From positions 248,001-312,000 of the forward strand of contig JAXMAV010000009.1 in NCBI GenBank assembly GCA_046350255.1: DNA of 64,000 bases, read 5' to 3'. Of the stretch, positions 8,818 through 18,083 are shown piece after piece. The DNA comes from CALDUY01 sp046350255. Lineage in GTDB: Bacteria; Planctomycetota; Planctomycetia; Gemmatales; Gemmataceae. The translations under genes were made by a program, and so were the position numbers. Below the pieces are notes generated by a model that did no database searches, was not told where the DNA came from, and was given only the letters and a program-made list of their open reading frames with translations. Numbering within the stretch: position 1 is the first letter of the stretch; the number at the start of each line of letters is the position of its first letter.

Positions 8818-9552
8818 TCAACTCCCCAGATAAGGTAGCAGGCGAGGAGGTCTTCCACGCAAGCTGGTCAAGAACCCGCCCAGGTGCTGCCGCACTTCCC
8901 CTCGCGCACTGCTCGGCCATGGCCCGCTCCACTCCTCTCCTCCCGCCCCCAACGCCCGGAGTAGTTCCCAGGCGCCTGGAGAAAGCAGGCGGTGGTCCCT
9001 GTGGCCTCGCTGGCACTGGGGGCAGACCACTCCGCCCGCCTCGGCACTGAAGGCCAGCCGCTGATGTTGCAAATCACTCTGACAGCCCGCGCAGCGATCC
9101 ACCGATGGCAGATACCCCAGCTCGTGGAGAAACCCCATCTCGAATCGCATGACATCGAGTCCGGTATCCCGGCCCGGCTCCCCGAGATGCCCGAGGGTGG
9201 TTACCACCCGGTCGTACAACTCCGGATGCGGGTCCAGCTCCTGCGTCCAGTCGGCGAGAAGCTCGGCCACGTAATAGCCAGCGTAGAGCGCGCCCAGGTC
9301 GTTTCTTAGGCGCGCAAATCGCTGGACCACCCGTGCCTCGGTCAGCAGATCCAGACTGCCCGATGATTTGCGGAGCAGGACGATATCGCAGATGGTCAAC
9401 AAGTCAAGGGCGTTATCGAAGCTCGACCGCAGGCGTCGGCCTCCCTTGGCCAGGGCGCGTACCTTGCCCAGGTCGCGTGTCCACAGCGTGGCGATTCGGC
9501 TGGTTTCGCTCCAGTCGGTGGTGCGCAGGACAATCGCACAGGTGCGATGCAT
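8818..9552 (-). CDS. recO: DNA repair protein RecO
   Basis: Recombination mediator that loads RecA with RecR in the RecF pathway. The 244 residues start MHRTCAIVLRTTDWSE, the typical N-terminal OB-fold beginning. The zinc-binding Cys set is visible: CAGC and VCPQC about 20 residues later. ALAKGGRR matches the family's basic loop. The ATG at 9552 is taken because it begins the OB-fold and lies 11 bp after the ybeY stop. The C-terminus is slightly degenerate but of normal length. Confidence 0.92.
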   Translation of the reverse strand: MHRTCAIVLRTTDWSETSRIATLWTRDLGKVRALAKGGRRLRSSFDNALDLLTICDIVLLRKSSGSLDLLTEARVVQRFARLRNDLGALYAGYYVAELLADWTQELDPHPELYDRVVTTLGHLGEPGRDTGLDVMRFEMGFLHELGYLPSVDRCAGCQSDLQHQRLAFSAEAGGVVCPQCQRGHRDHRLLSPGAWELLRALGAGGEEWSGPWPSSARGEVRQHLGGFLTSLRGRPPRLLPYLGS

Positions 9553-9563
9553 CGATTCCCGCC

Positions 9564-10013
9564 TCAGTCCTGGTCTACTGGGGCGATGTCCGGCAGGCCG
9601 AAGAGGGCCAGGTAATGCCGCTCGCGCTGGCGCATGGTGGCGGCGTCCCGGGCCTCGTGATCGTCGTGCCCACACAGGTGGAGTAGGCCATGGATGACGT
9701 AGAGTGCGAGTTCTGCCTGGACGTCGTGCCCCATCTCTGCGGCGCGAGCCTGGGCCACCTCGACCCCGATAACCAACTCGCCGGCCAGTTTCTTTGGCGA
9801 ATCGCTCAGCGGGAAGCTGAGTACATCGGTCGGCTCGTCGTGCTGCAGATATTGCCGGTTAAGCCGATGAATCGTGGGGTTGTCCACGAAGGCAAGGCTG
9901 ATCTCGGCCTCGGCGATGCCTTCACCCTCGAGGACACGGCGCACCATTTCTCGCATCTGCTTGCGGTCGATGGAAAGGAGTTCTTGAGGTGTGGCGATGG
10001 AGATCTTGCCCAT
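9564..10013 (-). CDS. ybeY: Endoribonuclease YbeY (16S rRNA maturation)
   Basis: Zinc-dependent single-strand endoribonuclease needed for 16S rRNA 3'-end maturation and ribosome quality control. The protein has 149 residues. The metal-binding motif HGLLHLCGHDDH (H-x3-H-x5-H) is intact, and DVLSFP and LNRQYLQHDEPTDV match the family. The start at 10013 (MGKISIA) is preferred to an upstream codon because it begins the conserved fold. It lies between parA and recO in the minus-strand operon. Confidence 0.93.
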   Translation of the reverse strand: MGKISIATPQELLSIDRKQMREMVRRVLEGEGIAEAEISLAFVDNPTIHRLNRQYLQHDEPTDVLSFPLSDSPKKLAGELVIGVEVAQARAAEMGHDVQAELALYVIHGLLHLCGHDDHEARDAATMRQRERHYLALFGLPDIAPVDQD

Positions 10014-10098
10014 GGGGGGCCTCGCGACCAGTCGGGACCAAACGACGAAGGGGGGATGGCCATCCCCCCTTATCATCCTTGTCGTCCGACCGCCGCTG

Positions 10099-10998
10099 TC
10101 AAGTCGTGGCCGGCTCCTGATCGACTGCCTCCACCGTGGTGGGCTCGACCGTCATCACCGACATCTGGCCGCGTTCGTCCAGTTCGACACGTGTGGCCAG
10201 GACCTGGGGCGCCGGCTCGCCGACGACTTCCCGGGCGAGATTGGCGTAATCTTCTGCCCCATTGCTGTGAGGGGCATACTCGAAGATCGCCTTGCCGAAG
10301 CTCGGGCACTCGGCCAGCTTGATGTTTCGCCGCACCCGGGTGTTGAAGATGCGAGCGTTCGACCAGGGAGAGTTCGTCCCGCGCGAGCGGTCGAGGAATT
10401 CTTGCAGATCCTGCACCACTTCGCGGGCCAGGCGAGCACTGGATTCGTACAGGGATAGAACGATGCCAGTGACCTTCAGCGCGGGATTGATGCGGCGAGC
10501 AACCAGGGCAGTCGTTTCCAGTAGCTTGCTCAGGCCGTGCAGAGCCAGGAAGTGGGGCTGCAGCGGGATGAAGACTTCGTTGGACGACGAGAGGGCATTG
10601 AGAGTCAGCACGCCCAGGGAGGGGGCACAATCCATGAAGACGTAGTCAAATGCGCCTTCCTCGTGCAACATCAGGTCGCGGAGGATGACCTCGCGGCCCA
10701 CGACACCAGCCAGCTCGACTTCTGCCGCGGCCAGGTTGATGTCTGAGGGGGCCACCCAGAGGTTGTCGCTGACCCGGCGGCGGACCTCGGCCATCGGTCG
10801 GGCATGAACCAGGGCGTCATACATGGAAGGCGCCTTGCCATCAGGTTCAATGCCCAGGTGGGTGGTGGCATGGGCCTGTGGGTCGAGATCCACTACACAC
10901 ACCCGTTTGCCGGCCCGGGCAAGAGCAGCCGCCAGGTTGACCGTGGTGGTGGTTTTTCCGACTCCGCCCTTCTGATTGATGATGGCGATCCGTCGCAT
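10099..10998 (-). CDS. parA: ParA/Soj-family ATPase
   Basis: Deviant-Walker ATPase of the ParA/MinD superfamily, used for chromosome or cargo segregation. The P-loop is complete at the N-terminus (INQKGGVGKTTTTVNLA), with DLDPQAHAT and the switch motif DCAPSLGVLTLNAL. It has 299 residues, longer than Soj (about 255), with an acidic Val/Glu/Thr-rich tail after residue 255. No parB or parS site was found next to it, so it may be an orphan ParA. A sigma70-type promoter is visible upstream (11043-11071) and AAGGAG precedes the ATG. It may lead the long operon, since ybeY follows at 85 bp. Confidence 0.88.
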   Translation of the reverse strand: MRRIAIINQKGGVGKTTTTVNLAAALARAGKRVCVVDLDPQAHATTHLGIEPDGKAPSMYDALVHARPMAEVRRRVSDNLWVAPSDINLAAAEVELAGVVGREVILRDLMLHEEGAFDYVFMDCAPSLGVLTLNALSSSNEVFIPLQPHFLALHGLSKLLETTALVARRINPALKVTGIVLSLYESSARLAREVVQDLQEFLDRSRGTNSPWSNARIFNTRVRRNIKLAECPSFGKAIFEYAPHSNGAEDYANLAREVVGEPAPQVLATRVELDERGQMSVMTVEPTTVEAVDQEPATT

Positions 10999-11042
10999 GG
11001 CTTCTCCTTGGTTGCCCTTCAGGCCCTACCGATCCAGGGGCG

Positions 11043-11071
11043 ATTCTACGCCAGGTTGGAGGTTCCGTGAA
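11043..11071 (-). promoter_or_regulatory. Sigma70-type promoter of parA
   Basis: On the minus strand TTCACG (11071-11066), a 17-bp spacer and TAGAAT (11048-11043) lie about 45 bp upstream of the parA start. The match is 4/6 at -35 and 5/6 at -10, with ideal spacing. The predicted transcript start is near 11036. Confidence 0.5.
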
Positions 11072-11149
11072 ACCCCAACCGGAAGCCCCTCTGGTCCGAC
11101 ACCCGCTCAGGCGCTAGGATCAGATCAGTGAAAAGAAAGTAGTGCGAGC

Positions 11150-12070
11150 ATGATTTCCAACCTCTTCGACGTGGCCGAGCCCGTGAGCGAGGCGCTCGGA
11201 CAACGCCGGCCAGTGGTGGCCCTGGAATCGACCCTCATCGCTCAGGGCCTCCCCTGGCCGCAGAATCTGGAAACCGCCCGGGCCGCCGAGCAGGCTGTCC
11301 GTTCGGCTGGCGCAGTGCCGGCCACCATCGCCATCCTGCAAGGACGCGTGATCGTGGGAGCCGGGGAAGCTGCCCTCGAATACCTGGCACGGGCTCCCGG
11401 CATTCGCAAGGCTAGCACGCGCGATCTGGGGCCCTGCCTGGCTACCCGAGCCGATGCAGCTACCACCGTCTCCGCCACCATGCGCATCGCCCATCTGTCC
11501 GGCATCCGGGTGTTTGCCACCGGGGGCATTGGCGGTGTTCACCCCAGGATTCCGGGTGCTCCCCTCGATGTGTCTGCCGATCTGATCGAGCTTTCGCGCA
11601 CCCCGGTAGCCGTGGTCTGCGCCGGGGCGAAAAGCATCCTCGATCTGCCTGCCACCCTCGAGGTGCTGGAAACGCTGGGGGTGCCTGTCCTGGGCTATCG
11701 ATCCGATCGCTTCGCGGCGTTTTACGTCCAGGCCAGCGAACTACCCGTGTCGGCGCGCCTGGACACCACAGCCGACCTGGCCGCAGCCTGCACCGCGCAC
11801 TGGGCTCTCAATGGCGCTGGATTGTTAGTGGCGCAACCACTTCAGCCGCCGCACGATCTTCCCCGGGAGGAGTTTGACCGCATCTGGCAGAAGGCCGACT
11901 CGATCGCTCGTCTGCAAGGCGTGAATGGACCAGCGCTGACGCCGTTCCTACTTGGACGCATCGCGGAGATTTCCGATGGCCGAACGCTTCGGGCCAATCA
12001 CGAGTTGATCGTGGCAAACGCCCGGTTGGCCGGCGAGCTGGCAGTCTCCCTGGCCCAGGAGAAGACGTAA
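11150..12070 (+). CDS. psuG: Pseudouridine-5'-phosphate glycosidase
   Basis: Splits pseudouridine 5'-phosphate to uracil and ribose 5-phosphate. The 306 residues match the family length. Signatures: VALESTLIAQG (usually IAHG, so the His is Gln here), the Lys/Asp segment IRKASTRDL, GIRVFATGGIGGVHP, DVSADLIEL and VVCAGAKSILD, which carries the second Lys. No pseudouridine kinase (psuK) gene is adjacent; the next gene is a metallophosphatase overlapping by one base. The start is the first ATG; the ribosome-binding sequence is weak. Confidence 0.9.
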   Translation: MISNLFDVAEPVSEALGQRRPVVALESTLIAQGLPWPQNLETARAAEQAVRSAGAVPATIAILQGRVIVGAGEAALEYLARAPGIRKASTRDLGPCLATRADAATTVSATMRIAHLSGIRVFATGGIGGVHPRIPGAPLDVSADLIELSRTPVAVVCAGAKSILDLPATLEVLETLGVPVLGYRSDRFAAFYVQASELPVSARLDTTADLAAACTAHWALNGAGLLVAQPLQPPHDLPREEFDRIWQKADSIARLQGVNGPALTPFLLGRIAEISDGRTLRANHELIVANARLAGELAVSLAQEKT

Positions 12071-12771
12071 TGCGCACCCTGGTCATCGGCGACATGCACG
12101 GCTGCTTTAACGCGCTGGTCACCCTGCTCGACCTGGTCCAACCAAACTCGGAGGATCGCCTCATCACCCTGGGAGATTATGTCGATCGCGGGCCTCAGAG
12201 TCGGGAGGTACTCGACCAGTTGATCGATCTCTACACCGCGGGCCAGCTGATCCCCCTGCGCGGAAACCACGATGAGATGATGTGGCTTTCACGCTACCAT
12301 CGCGAGGAACGCCGGCTCTGGCTTCGTTTCGGTGGGGTGCAGACGCTCGAATCATACGGCCATCATCCTAGCGAGGTGGAATATTCTCGCGTGCCTGAAC
12401 GTCACTGGGACTTTCTCGAGCACAACCTGCTCGATTTTTATGAGACCGAGAGGCACCTGTTTGCCCATGCCAGCATCCTGCCGGACGTCCCATTGGCCGA
12501 GCAGGGACGGGAGGTGCTTCTCTGGAAGCGTTTGATCGGGCCCGTCGCTCACTGCTCGGGCAAGACGCTCATCTGCGGCCACACGCGGCAAGACACCGGT
12601 TACCCACTCGATCTGGGCACGGTGATCTGCATCGACACGGCCATCTACGAGGAGCACGGCTGGCTCACTTGCCTGGACGTGGAATCGGGCACCTTCTGGC
12701 AGGCCAACCAGGTAGGCGAAAAACGCGTCAGCTCGCTGGAACATCTGCCTCAGTTGCGCGCGTCGTTGTGA
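12070..12771 (+). CDS. Calcineurin-type metallophosphatase (PrpE/ApaH/PP2A-like)
   Basis: Binuclear-metal phosphoesterase of the PPP family, 233 residues. All metal motifs are intact: GDMHG near residue 8, GDYVDRG, RGNHDEM and LICGHT. This type dephosphorylates phosphoproteins or cleaves dinucleoside tetraphosphates; the substrate cannot be told from sequence. Its ATG overlaps the psuG stop by one base (TAATG), so translation is coupled. It ends 3 bp before the convergent aminotransferase gene. Confidence 0.88.
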   Translation: MRTLVIGDMHGCFNALVTLLDLVQPNSEDRLITLGDYVDRGPQSREVLDQLIDLYTAGQLIPLRGNHDEMMWLSRYHREERRLWLRFGGVQTLESYGHHPSEVEYSRVPERHWDFLEHNLLDFYETERHLFAHASILPDVPLAEQGREVLLWKRLIGPVAHCSGKTLICGHTRQDTGYPLDLGTVICIDTAIYEEHGWLTCLDVESGTFWQANQVGEKRVSSLEHLPQLRASL

Positions 12772-12774
12772 TGG

Positions 12775-14052
12775 TTAGCCCGCGACTCGAAGCAGTGCCC
12801 GGCGCTGACGAGGTCCCCGCAGGAGGTCGCCGATACGGCTCAACCCTTCCTCCAGGCGTCCATCATCGGTGACATAGCTCAGACGGACATGTCGTCGGCC
12901 TGACGGACCGAAAAGGTCGCCGGGAAGAACGCGCACCCGGTGGACCTGCTGCAGTGTTTCGACGAATGCCTGCCCGCTCTCCCAGCCATTGGGCACGCGA
13001 ACCCAGAAGAACATACCTCCAGCCGGGAGTTCTGTCTCGAACCCCAGCGCCTCGAGTCGCTGCTGCACGTAGCGTCGTCGTGAATCGAACTGATGCAGGA
13101 CATGCTCGAAGGCGTCCTCGTTGCCTCGCAGCGCCGCCAGCGCCTGCATCTGGGCGATGTGCGGGATGAAGGGTGATCGCAGACTGGCAGTGAGCCGACA
13201 TGGGCGCAGAAGATGGCGATGGGCCGCCAGCCAGCCAACCCGGGTGGAGGCCAGAGCATGGCTCTTGCTCACGCTATTAATGGTGAGGGTGCGAAGGCGG
13301 GCGCGGGACTGGGTGGCCAGGCTGACCGACTCCCCCTCGTACCGAAATGCGTCGTACACCTCGTCGGATAGGAGCAGCACATCCTGCCGATCAGCCCACC
13401 AGCTGATCTGTTCGAGATCTTCCGGCGTCAACACGGCTCCGGTGGGATTGGCCGGCGAACAGACTACGAGCAGGCGCGCGCCGCGCATGCGCCGAGACAG
13501 TTGATCGAACCGGATGCGCAGACGGCCCTGTTCCACTCGGGTTTCAATCCAGCGGATGGAGGCCCCTCGTGTTTGTGCCAGCAGAGGATACAACGGGGCT
13601 GTCGGATCGAATAGAAGAACCGCATCGCCTCGGTTCACAAAGGCATCGAAGACAATCTGAGCGGCTCCTAGCGCGCCGAGAGTGATCAGGATTTCCTCGG
13701 CCGGGTTGAAGGCGAGGCGATGGTGCGCCAGCAGCCGGGCTGCCAGCGTGCCGCGCAGCTCCGGGAGGCCCATGGGGTCGGGCCAGGCCCGGGCTTCAGC
13801 TGGCAGCCGGGCTGGTAAGCTGGCCGGCACCTCGAAGCGCGGATTGGCCGACGCCAGGTCGATCAGGTCGGGGCCTTCGGCTTCCAGGCAGCCGCTCATC
13901 CGCTCCAGCAGGTCGAGCGGCGAGTGGAGCAAGCGATCGCTGTAATACCTTAGGTAGTCTACCCCTCCGTCGAGTCGGCGTTGCAAGCCCGGAAAGAGCC
14001 GGACCGCCCCCGAGCGAATGAACCAGCGCATCAGGAGAGGAGGAATGGTCAT
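12775..14052 (-). CDS. PLP-dependent aminotransferase, class I/II
   Basis: Fold-type I aminotransferase of 425 residues. Features: LLVVCSPANPTGAVL, the PLP-phosphate/ring contact SDEVYDAFRYEG, the Schiff-base lysine in SVSKSHALASTRVGW, and the substrate-carboxylate Arg near the C-terminus (RHVRLSY). The first 60 residues are a non-standard extension. It resembles aspartate/aromatic aminotransferases; the substrate is unknown. It is the last gene of the minus-strand group starting near 18.7 kb, separated from the DUF1501 gene by 150 bp with no visible gene. Confidence 0.85.
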   Translation of the reverse strand: MTIPPLLMRWFIRSGAVRLFPGLQRRLDGGVDYLRYYSDRLLHSPLDLLERMSGCLEAEGPDLIDLASANPRFEVPASLPARLPAEARAWPDPMGLPELRGTLAARLLAHHRLAFNPAEEILITLGALGAAQIVFDAFVNRGDAVLLFDPTAPLYPLLAQTRGASIRWIETRVEQGRLRIRFDQLSRRMRGARLLVVCSPANPTGAVLTPEDLEQISWWADRQDVLLLSDEVYDAFRYEGESVSLATQSRARLRTLTINSVSKSHALASTRVGWLAAHRHLLRPCRLTASLRSPFIPHIAQMQALAALRGNEDAFEHVLHQFDSRRRYVQQRLEALGFETELPAGGMFFWVRVPNGWESGQAFVETLQQVHRVRVLPGDLFGPSGRRHVRLSYVTDDGRLEEGLSRIGDLLRGPRQRRALLRVAG

Positions 14053-14202
14053 CGGAACGCCCTCGCGTCAGGGAGAGACTCGGCCCAGAGGTCTAGGTGT
14101 TCCCATCGAGATGCGCCCGGAGCATAGCAAAGCCCCCCAGGCGAGGCCATACCGGTTGCCGAGGCGGTTGGCCTGGAAGGTGCCCCTGCGTTCCGACGAG
14201 AT

Positions 14203-15597
14203 TCATCCCTGATACAGGGCGCGGATGGGGTCACCTTCGCTGATAACGATGGGGCGGTCGAGCGTGTCGAAGAAGTGGCCGTGAGGATCGATGCCCAGGG
14301 CGGCAAATTGCGTGGCGGCGAGGTCGGCAGGGCTGAAGGCGGGAGTCACCGGATAGGCGGCATGACGGTCCGAGACTCCGACTACCTTGCCGGGCACCAC
14401 GCCCGCGCCAGCGGCCACAAGCGAGTAGCATCCCGCCCAGTGCTTGCGACCAGGGGTGGTGCCGGCGAAGTTACGTTCGACCGCCACCAATGGAGCGCGG
14501 CCGAACTCGCCCTGACAGAGGACCAGCGTGGACTCGAGCAAGCCGCGTTCGCGCAGATCCTCGAGCAAAACGGAGAAGGTCTGATCGAAGCGTGGCAGAA
14601 GGTGGTCGCGCAGCGCCTCGAAGATGTCGTTGTGAGTGTCCCAACCGTAGGCGTCGGTTTGGTCGGGATGTTTGTCCTGTCCGCGGACCGACGGGTTGAA
14701 GAAGACCGTGATGTGGGGCACCCCTGCCTCGACAAGTCGGCGCGCCAGCAAGCAGGCCTGACCGGCCCGGTGCAGGCCATAGCGTTCACGCACGGAGTGC
14801 GCCTCACGCGAGAGGTCGAACAGGGCCCGCGTCGACGGGGAAGCCATCAGCTCGTAGGCCTGGCGACGGCGGACATCGTGATCGAGCGCGGCGCGATCGC
14901 GTTCCAGTGCGCGGGCAAACTGTTCCAGGTGTTGCAGCAGGGTGCGACGGCGATCGAGGCGCACCGGGGGGATTTCGTCGCGAGGTTCGAGCCCAGCCAG
15001 CTCACTGGCCCCGTCGCGGACATCGCCCAGGGCGAGCGGTTCGTGGCCTCGGCCAAGGATGCCGCCATACTGTCCGGCGGAGGGTATTTCGGGGACGAGC
15101 AGGGGCCCGTTGAGTTGGACGGCGGAGTAGGGCAAGCGGTCGCCTCGGCGAAGGCGGCGGACGATGGCGCCGAGAGCGGGGCTATCAGTGGGGCGAGGCA
15201 GTGGGTTGGACGACTTGCGAGCGTGGAAGCGGCCAGTGAGGGCGAGGTAGCACGCCGATCCATGATCGAGATCATCGTGCGCCATCGAGCGAACAATGGC
15301 GTAACGATGGGCCAGGCGAGCGAGACGTGGTAGGTGTTCGCCGAGACGGGTTCCAGGGACGGTGGTGGGGATGGTGCCGAACTGGCCACGAATCTCGACG
15401 GGTGCATCGGGCTTGGGATCCCAGGTTTCGAGCTGACTCTGTCCGCCGGAGGCAAAGACGACGAGAACAGAACGGGCGCGGCTCACCCCACTCGGGGCTG
15501 GCGCAGCGCGGAGTGTGGGCATCGCCAGGCCCGGCAACGCGCCGAGCCAGAGCCATTCGCGACGTGACAGGCGATGGGGATGAAACAGCCGCAGCAC
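14203..15597 (-). CDS. DUF1501 family exported protein
   Basis: A member of the sulfatase-like DUF1501 family that is greatly expanded in planctomycetes; the role is unknown. From the GTG at 15597 it is about 464 residues, with an N-terminal RLSRREWLWLGALPG resembling a Tat signal. Family motifs: VLVVFASGGQSQLETWDPKPDAP, IVRSMAHDDLDHGSACYLALTG, VLCQGEFGRAP and KHWAGCYS. The GTG is preferred because the upstream ATG (15660) would overlap the flavoprotein gene and an AGAGG sequence precedes it. It is one of three DUF1501 genes in the window, here without a DUF1553 partner. Confidence 0.85.
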   Translation of the reverse strand: MLRLFHPHRLSRREWLWLGALPGLAMPTLRAAPAPSGVSRARSVLVVFASGGQSQLETWDPKPDAPVEIRGQFGTIPTTVPGTRLGEHLPRLARLAHRYAIVRSMAHDDLDHGSACYLALTGRFHARKSSNPLPRPTDSPALGAIVRRLRRGDRLPYSAVQLNGPLLVPEIPSAGQYGGILGRGHEPLALGDVRDGASELAGLEPRDEIPPVRLDRRRTLLQHLEQFARALERDRAALDHDVRRRQAYELMASPSTRALFDLSREAHSVRERYGLHRAGQACLLARRLVEAGVPHITVFFNPSVRGQDKHPDQTDAYGWDTHNDIFEALRDHLLPRFDQTFSVLLEDLRERGLLESTLVLCQGEFGRAPLVAVERNFAGTTPGRKHWAGCYSLVAAGAGVVPGKVVGVSDRHAAYPVTPAFSPADLAATQFAALGIDPHGHFFDTLDRPIVISEGDPIRALYQG

Positions 15598-15629
15598 GAA
15601 GGAACCTCTGAAGGGCGAGAAACCTGGAC

Positions 15630-16895
15630 CTATTGTGCCGCAGGGCGAAGCCGATCGCAAGCGCGGGCTGCGCTGAGACCCGCGAGCCAGCCGGTGCTCC
15701 AGGCGGCCTGGAAGTTGTAGCCGCCGATGGGTCCATCGAGGTCGAGCAGCTCGCCAGCGAAGAAGAGGCCAGGGAGCAGCTTGCTTTGTAGTGTACGCGA
15801 ATCAACCTCATCAAGGGTGACGCCGCCGGCGGTAACTTCTGCCTTACCGAACCCGAGTGTTCCCGAGATCGGCAGGCGGGTGCGCTTGAGGGCGGCCACC
15901 AGGCGGGTGCGGTCGGGCCGGCTGAGAGCGGCGGCCCGGCGGTCCACCATCAGGCCGATCACTTCCAGCAAGGCCTCGGCCAGTCGGCGCGGAACGACGT
16001 TGGCGAGGACGGCTGCCAGGAGTTTCTTGCCCTCGGCGGCGGTTTCCTGGCGCAGCTGCTCGTCGAGGACAGCCTCTTTCAGATGGGGGACGAAATCGAG
16101 TTCGAGTTGCAGCGTGGTGGGGTGGGCATGGCCACTGACCTCGCGACTGACATCGAGGATAACCGGGCCAGAAAGGCCGAAGTGAGCAAAGAGCAGCGAG
16201 CCGCGCCGCGCTATCAGTGCCTTGTCACCCTCGAGGATCCGGACCCCGGCATCGGGCAAGGTGACGCCGCGCAGGGCGGTCACCCAGGGGGCGGCGACGG
16301 TGATGGGGACGAGCGATGGACGCGGCGGGACGATGCGATGGCCGAAATTTGCAGCGAGGGCGTAACCATCGCCGGTGGTGCCGCTACCGGGGTACGATTT
16401 GCCGCCGGTGGTGAGGATCACGGTGCGAGCCAGCACGGGCTGCCTGGAAGTGTGCAGGAGAAACCCATCCGGCTGGTGGTCCAGTTCCCGCACCGGTTCT
16501 TCAAGGCGCAGAGTGGCACCGCTGCGTTCGAGGCGGGCGAGCAGGGCGTCAAGGACGTCAGCGGCGCGGTTGCTAACGGGGAAGATTTTGCCGGTTTCCT
16601 CGACCTTGGTGGCGACGCCCTCGGCCTGGAAGAACGCGAGGGTCAGCTGGACGCTGAAGGCGGCCAGGGGCGAATGGAGGAAACGTCCGGGGGGACCGTA
16701 GGCGGCGACGATGCCGCGATTGTCGGTGGAGTGAGTGATGTTACAGCGCGTGCCGCCGGACATGAGGATCTTGACGCCGGGGCGGCGGTTCTTTTCGAGT
16801 ACGACCACCCGGGCCCCATGCTCGGCAGCGGCGATGCCCGCCATGAGACCCGCCGCGCCCGCACCGACTACTGCCACATCCCATCGGTCATCCAT
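15630..16895 (-). CDS. BaiN/YhiN-type flavoprotein (HI0933 family)
   Basis: FAD-binding oxidoreductase of the HI0933/YhiN family, 421 residues. The N-terminal Rossmann motif VVGAGAAGLMAGIAAAEHGA and the family motif LMSGGTRCNITH are clear, as are TTGGKSYPGSGTTGDGY and the C-terminal FFAGELLDLDGPIGGYN. Relatives include flavoproteins acting on bile acids or unsaturated substrates; the substrate here is unknown. It lies 57 bp after the LptF/G-like gene. Confidence 0.9.
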   Translation of the reverse strand: MDDRWDVAVVGAGAAGLMAGIAAAEHGARVVVLEKNRRPGVKILMSGGTRCNITHSTDNRGIVAAYGPPGRFLHSPLAAFSVQLTLAFFQAEGVATKVEETGKIFPVSNRAADVLDALLARLERSGATLRLEEPVRELDHQPDGFLLHTSRQPVLARTVILTTGGKSYPGSGTTGDGYALAANFGHRIVPPRPSLVPITVAAPWVTALRGVTLPDAGVRILEGDKALIARRGSLLFAHFGLSGPVILDVSREVSGHAHPTTLQLELDFVPHLKEAVLDEQLRQETAAEGKKLLAAVLANVVPRRLAEALLEVIGLMVDRRAAALSRPDRTRLVAALKRTRLPISGTLGFGKAEVTAGGVTLDEVDSRTLQSKLLPGLFFAGELLDLDGPIGGYNFQAAWSTGWLAGLSAARACDRLRPAAQ

Positions 16896-16952
16896 CGTCG
16901 TCCCCTTGCCGAGTGACAGGGGCAGTGTACGACCTGGGACGGCCGACGGGGA

Positions 16953-18056
16953 TCAAGTGTGGACGGCGTCGAACATGACGATGGCAAAGGGCCCGAAGGT
17001 GATGACCGGCAGCCAGGCAGCCAGGGCGGGAGTGAGATACTCGTAGTCTCCCATCATCTTGCAGGCATAACAGGAAGCGAAGAAGACGGCGCAGAGGACG
17101 AGGCACAAACCGGCCGAGATGATCACGTTGCGGTTCTGATCGCGGAGGATGACGCCTAGGCCCATGAGGACGAGCACCATACCCAGGAGCGGCCGGGTAA
17201 GCCGGCTGTGGAAGAGCACGGCGATGGCGGCGAGGCGGTTGGACTCGGGTCGTTGCAGCTCCTGAAACAGGCGCCGCGTGGAAGCGAGGTTGAACCATTT
17301 GGGATCACGGACGAGCGACTCGAAATCGACGCTGCGAGTGGTCAGTAGGTATCGGCCGGCATCGACGACTTCCACTACCCCATCTATCGGTTCAAGGTCG
17401 CGTGGCTGGCAGCCAGTGAGGATCCACTTGCCACCTCGTCCGGAATCGTCCTCGTTGGGGACGTAGCGGCCTTCATCGGCGACGATATGGATAAGGTTGC
17501 CGGCGACATTCTCGGGGATGGTGCAGCGGAAATTGCGGACGGTGCGCGTGGCCCGGATAGCGCGGTCGCCCTCGATGTGGATCATGTTGGGTTCGTATCC
17601 GCTGCGGACCATGACCTCTTTCTCACCGCCGGGATCATTTCGGTCGAGGGTGAGCTTGTAACCGATGCGGGGGATGAGCAGTTCCTGGTTGAGGACGGTC
17701 AGCGTCATCATAAAGCAGGCGCAGCAAAGCACGGGGGCGACGATGCGCTGGGTGGAGACGCCGGAGGAGAGCAGTGGAATCTGCTCGTTGTTGCGCTGCA
17801 TCATCGCAACGGTGAAAACGGCGGCGAGGAGCACAATGGCCTCGCAGAGCCGGTCGAAGAACTGAGGCACGCGAAATCCGTAGTAACTGATGATGCGGAC
17901 GAAGACGGATTGTACGCCGCGCGTGTTCACCTGGACAAAGTCGTCGAGGTTGGTGAACAGATCGACGACGATGTACAGCGTCAGGAGACTGACCAGGCAG
18001 ATGAAATAGGACTTGAAGTAGCCACAGATCATCAGCCAGTCAATGTGCTTGAACAT
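16953..18056 (-). CDS. LptF/LptG-family permease
   Basis: Inner-membrane permease of the YjgP/YjgQ family that, as an LptF-LptG pair with LptB, extracts lipopolysaccharide. The 367 residues match. Membrane segments are near 12-32, 55-75 and 100-118 at the N-terminus, with three more near 285-360, and a periplasmic beta-jellyroll domain lies between (about 125-275). Only one such gene is here, so its partner must be elsewhere. With the LptE-like gene it supports a lipopolysaccharide-bearing outer membrane. Confidence 0.88.
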   Translation of the reverse strand: MFKHIDWLMICGYFKSYFICLVSLLTLYIVVDLFTNLDDFVQVNTRGVQSVFVRIISYYGFRVPQFFDRLCEAIVLLAAVFTVAMMQRNNEQIPLLSSGVSTQRIVAPVLCCACFMMTLTVLNQELLIPRIGYKLTLDRNDPGGEKEVMVRSGYEPNMIHIEGDRAIRATRTVRNFRCTIPENVAGNLIHIVADEGRYVPNEDDSGRGGKWILTGCQPRDLEPIDGVVEVVDAGRYLLTTRSVDFESLVRDPKWFNLASTRRLFQELQRPESNRLAAIAVLFHSRLTRPLLGMVLVLMGLGVILRDQNRNVIISAGLCLVLCAVFFASCYACKMMGDYEYLTPALAAWLPVITFGPFAIVMFDAVHT

Positions 18057-18083
18057 GCGACGGTATCCGTCCGTGGGAGCGGG

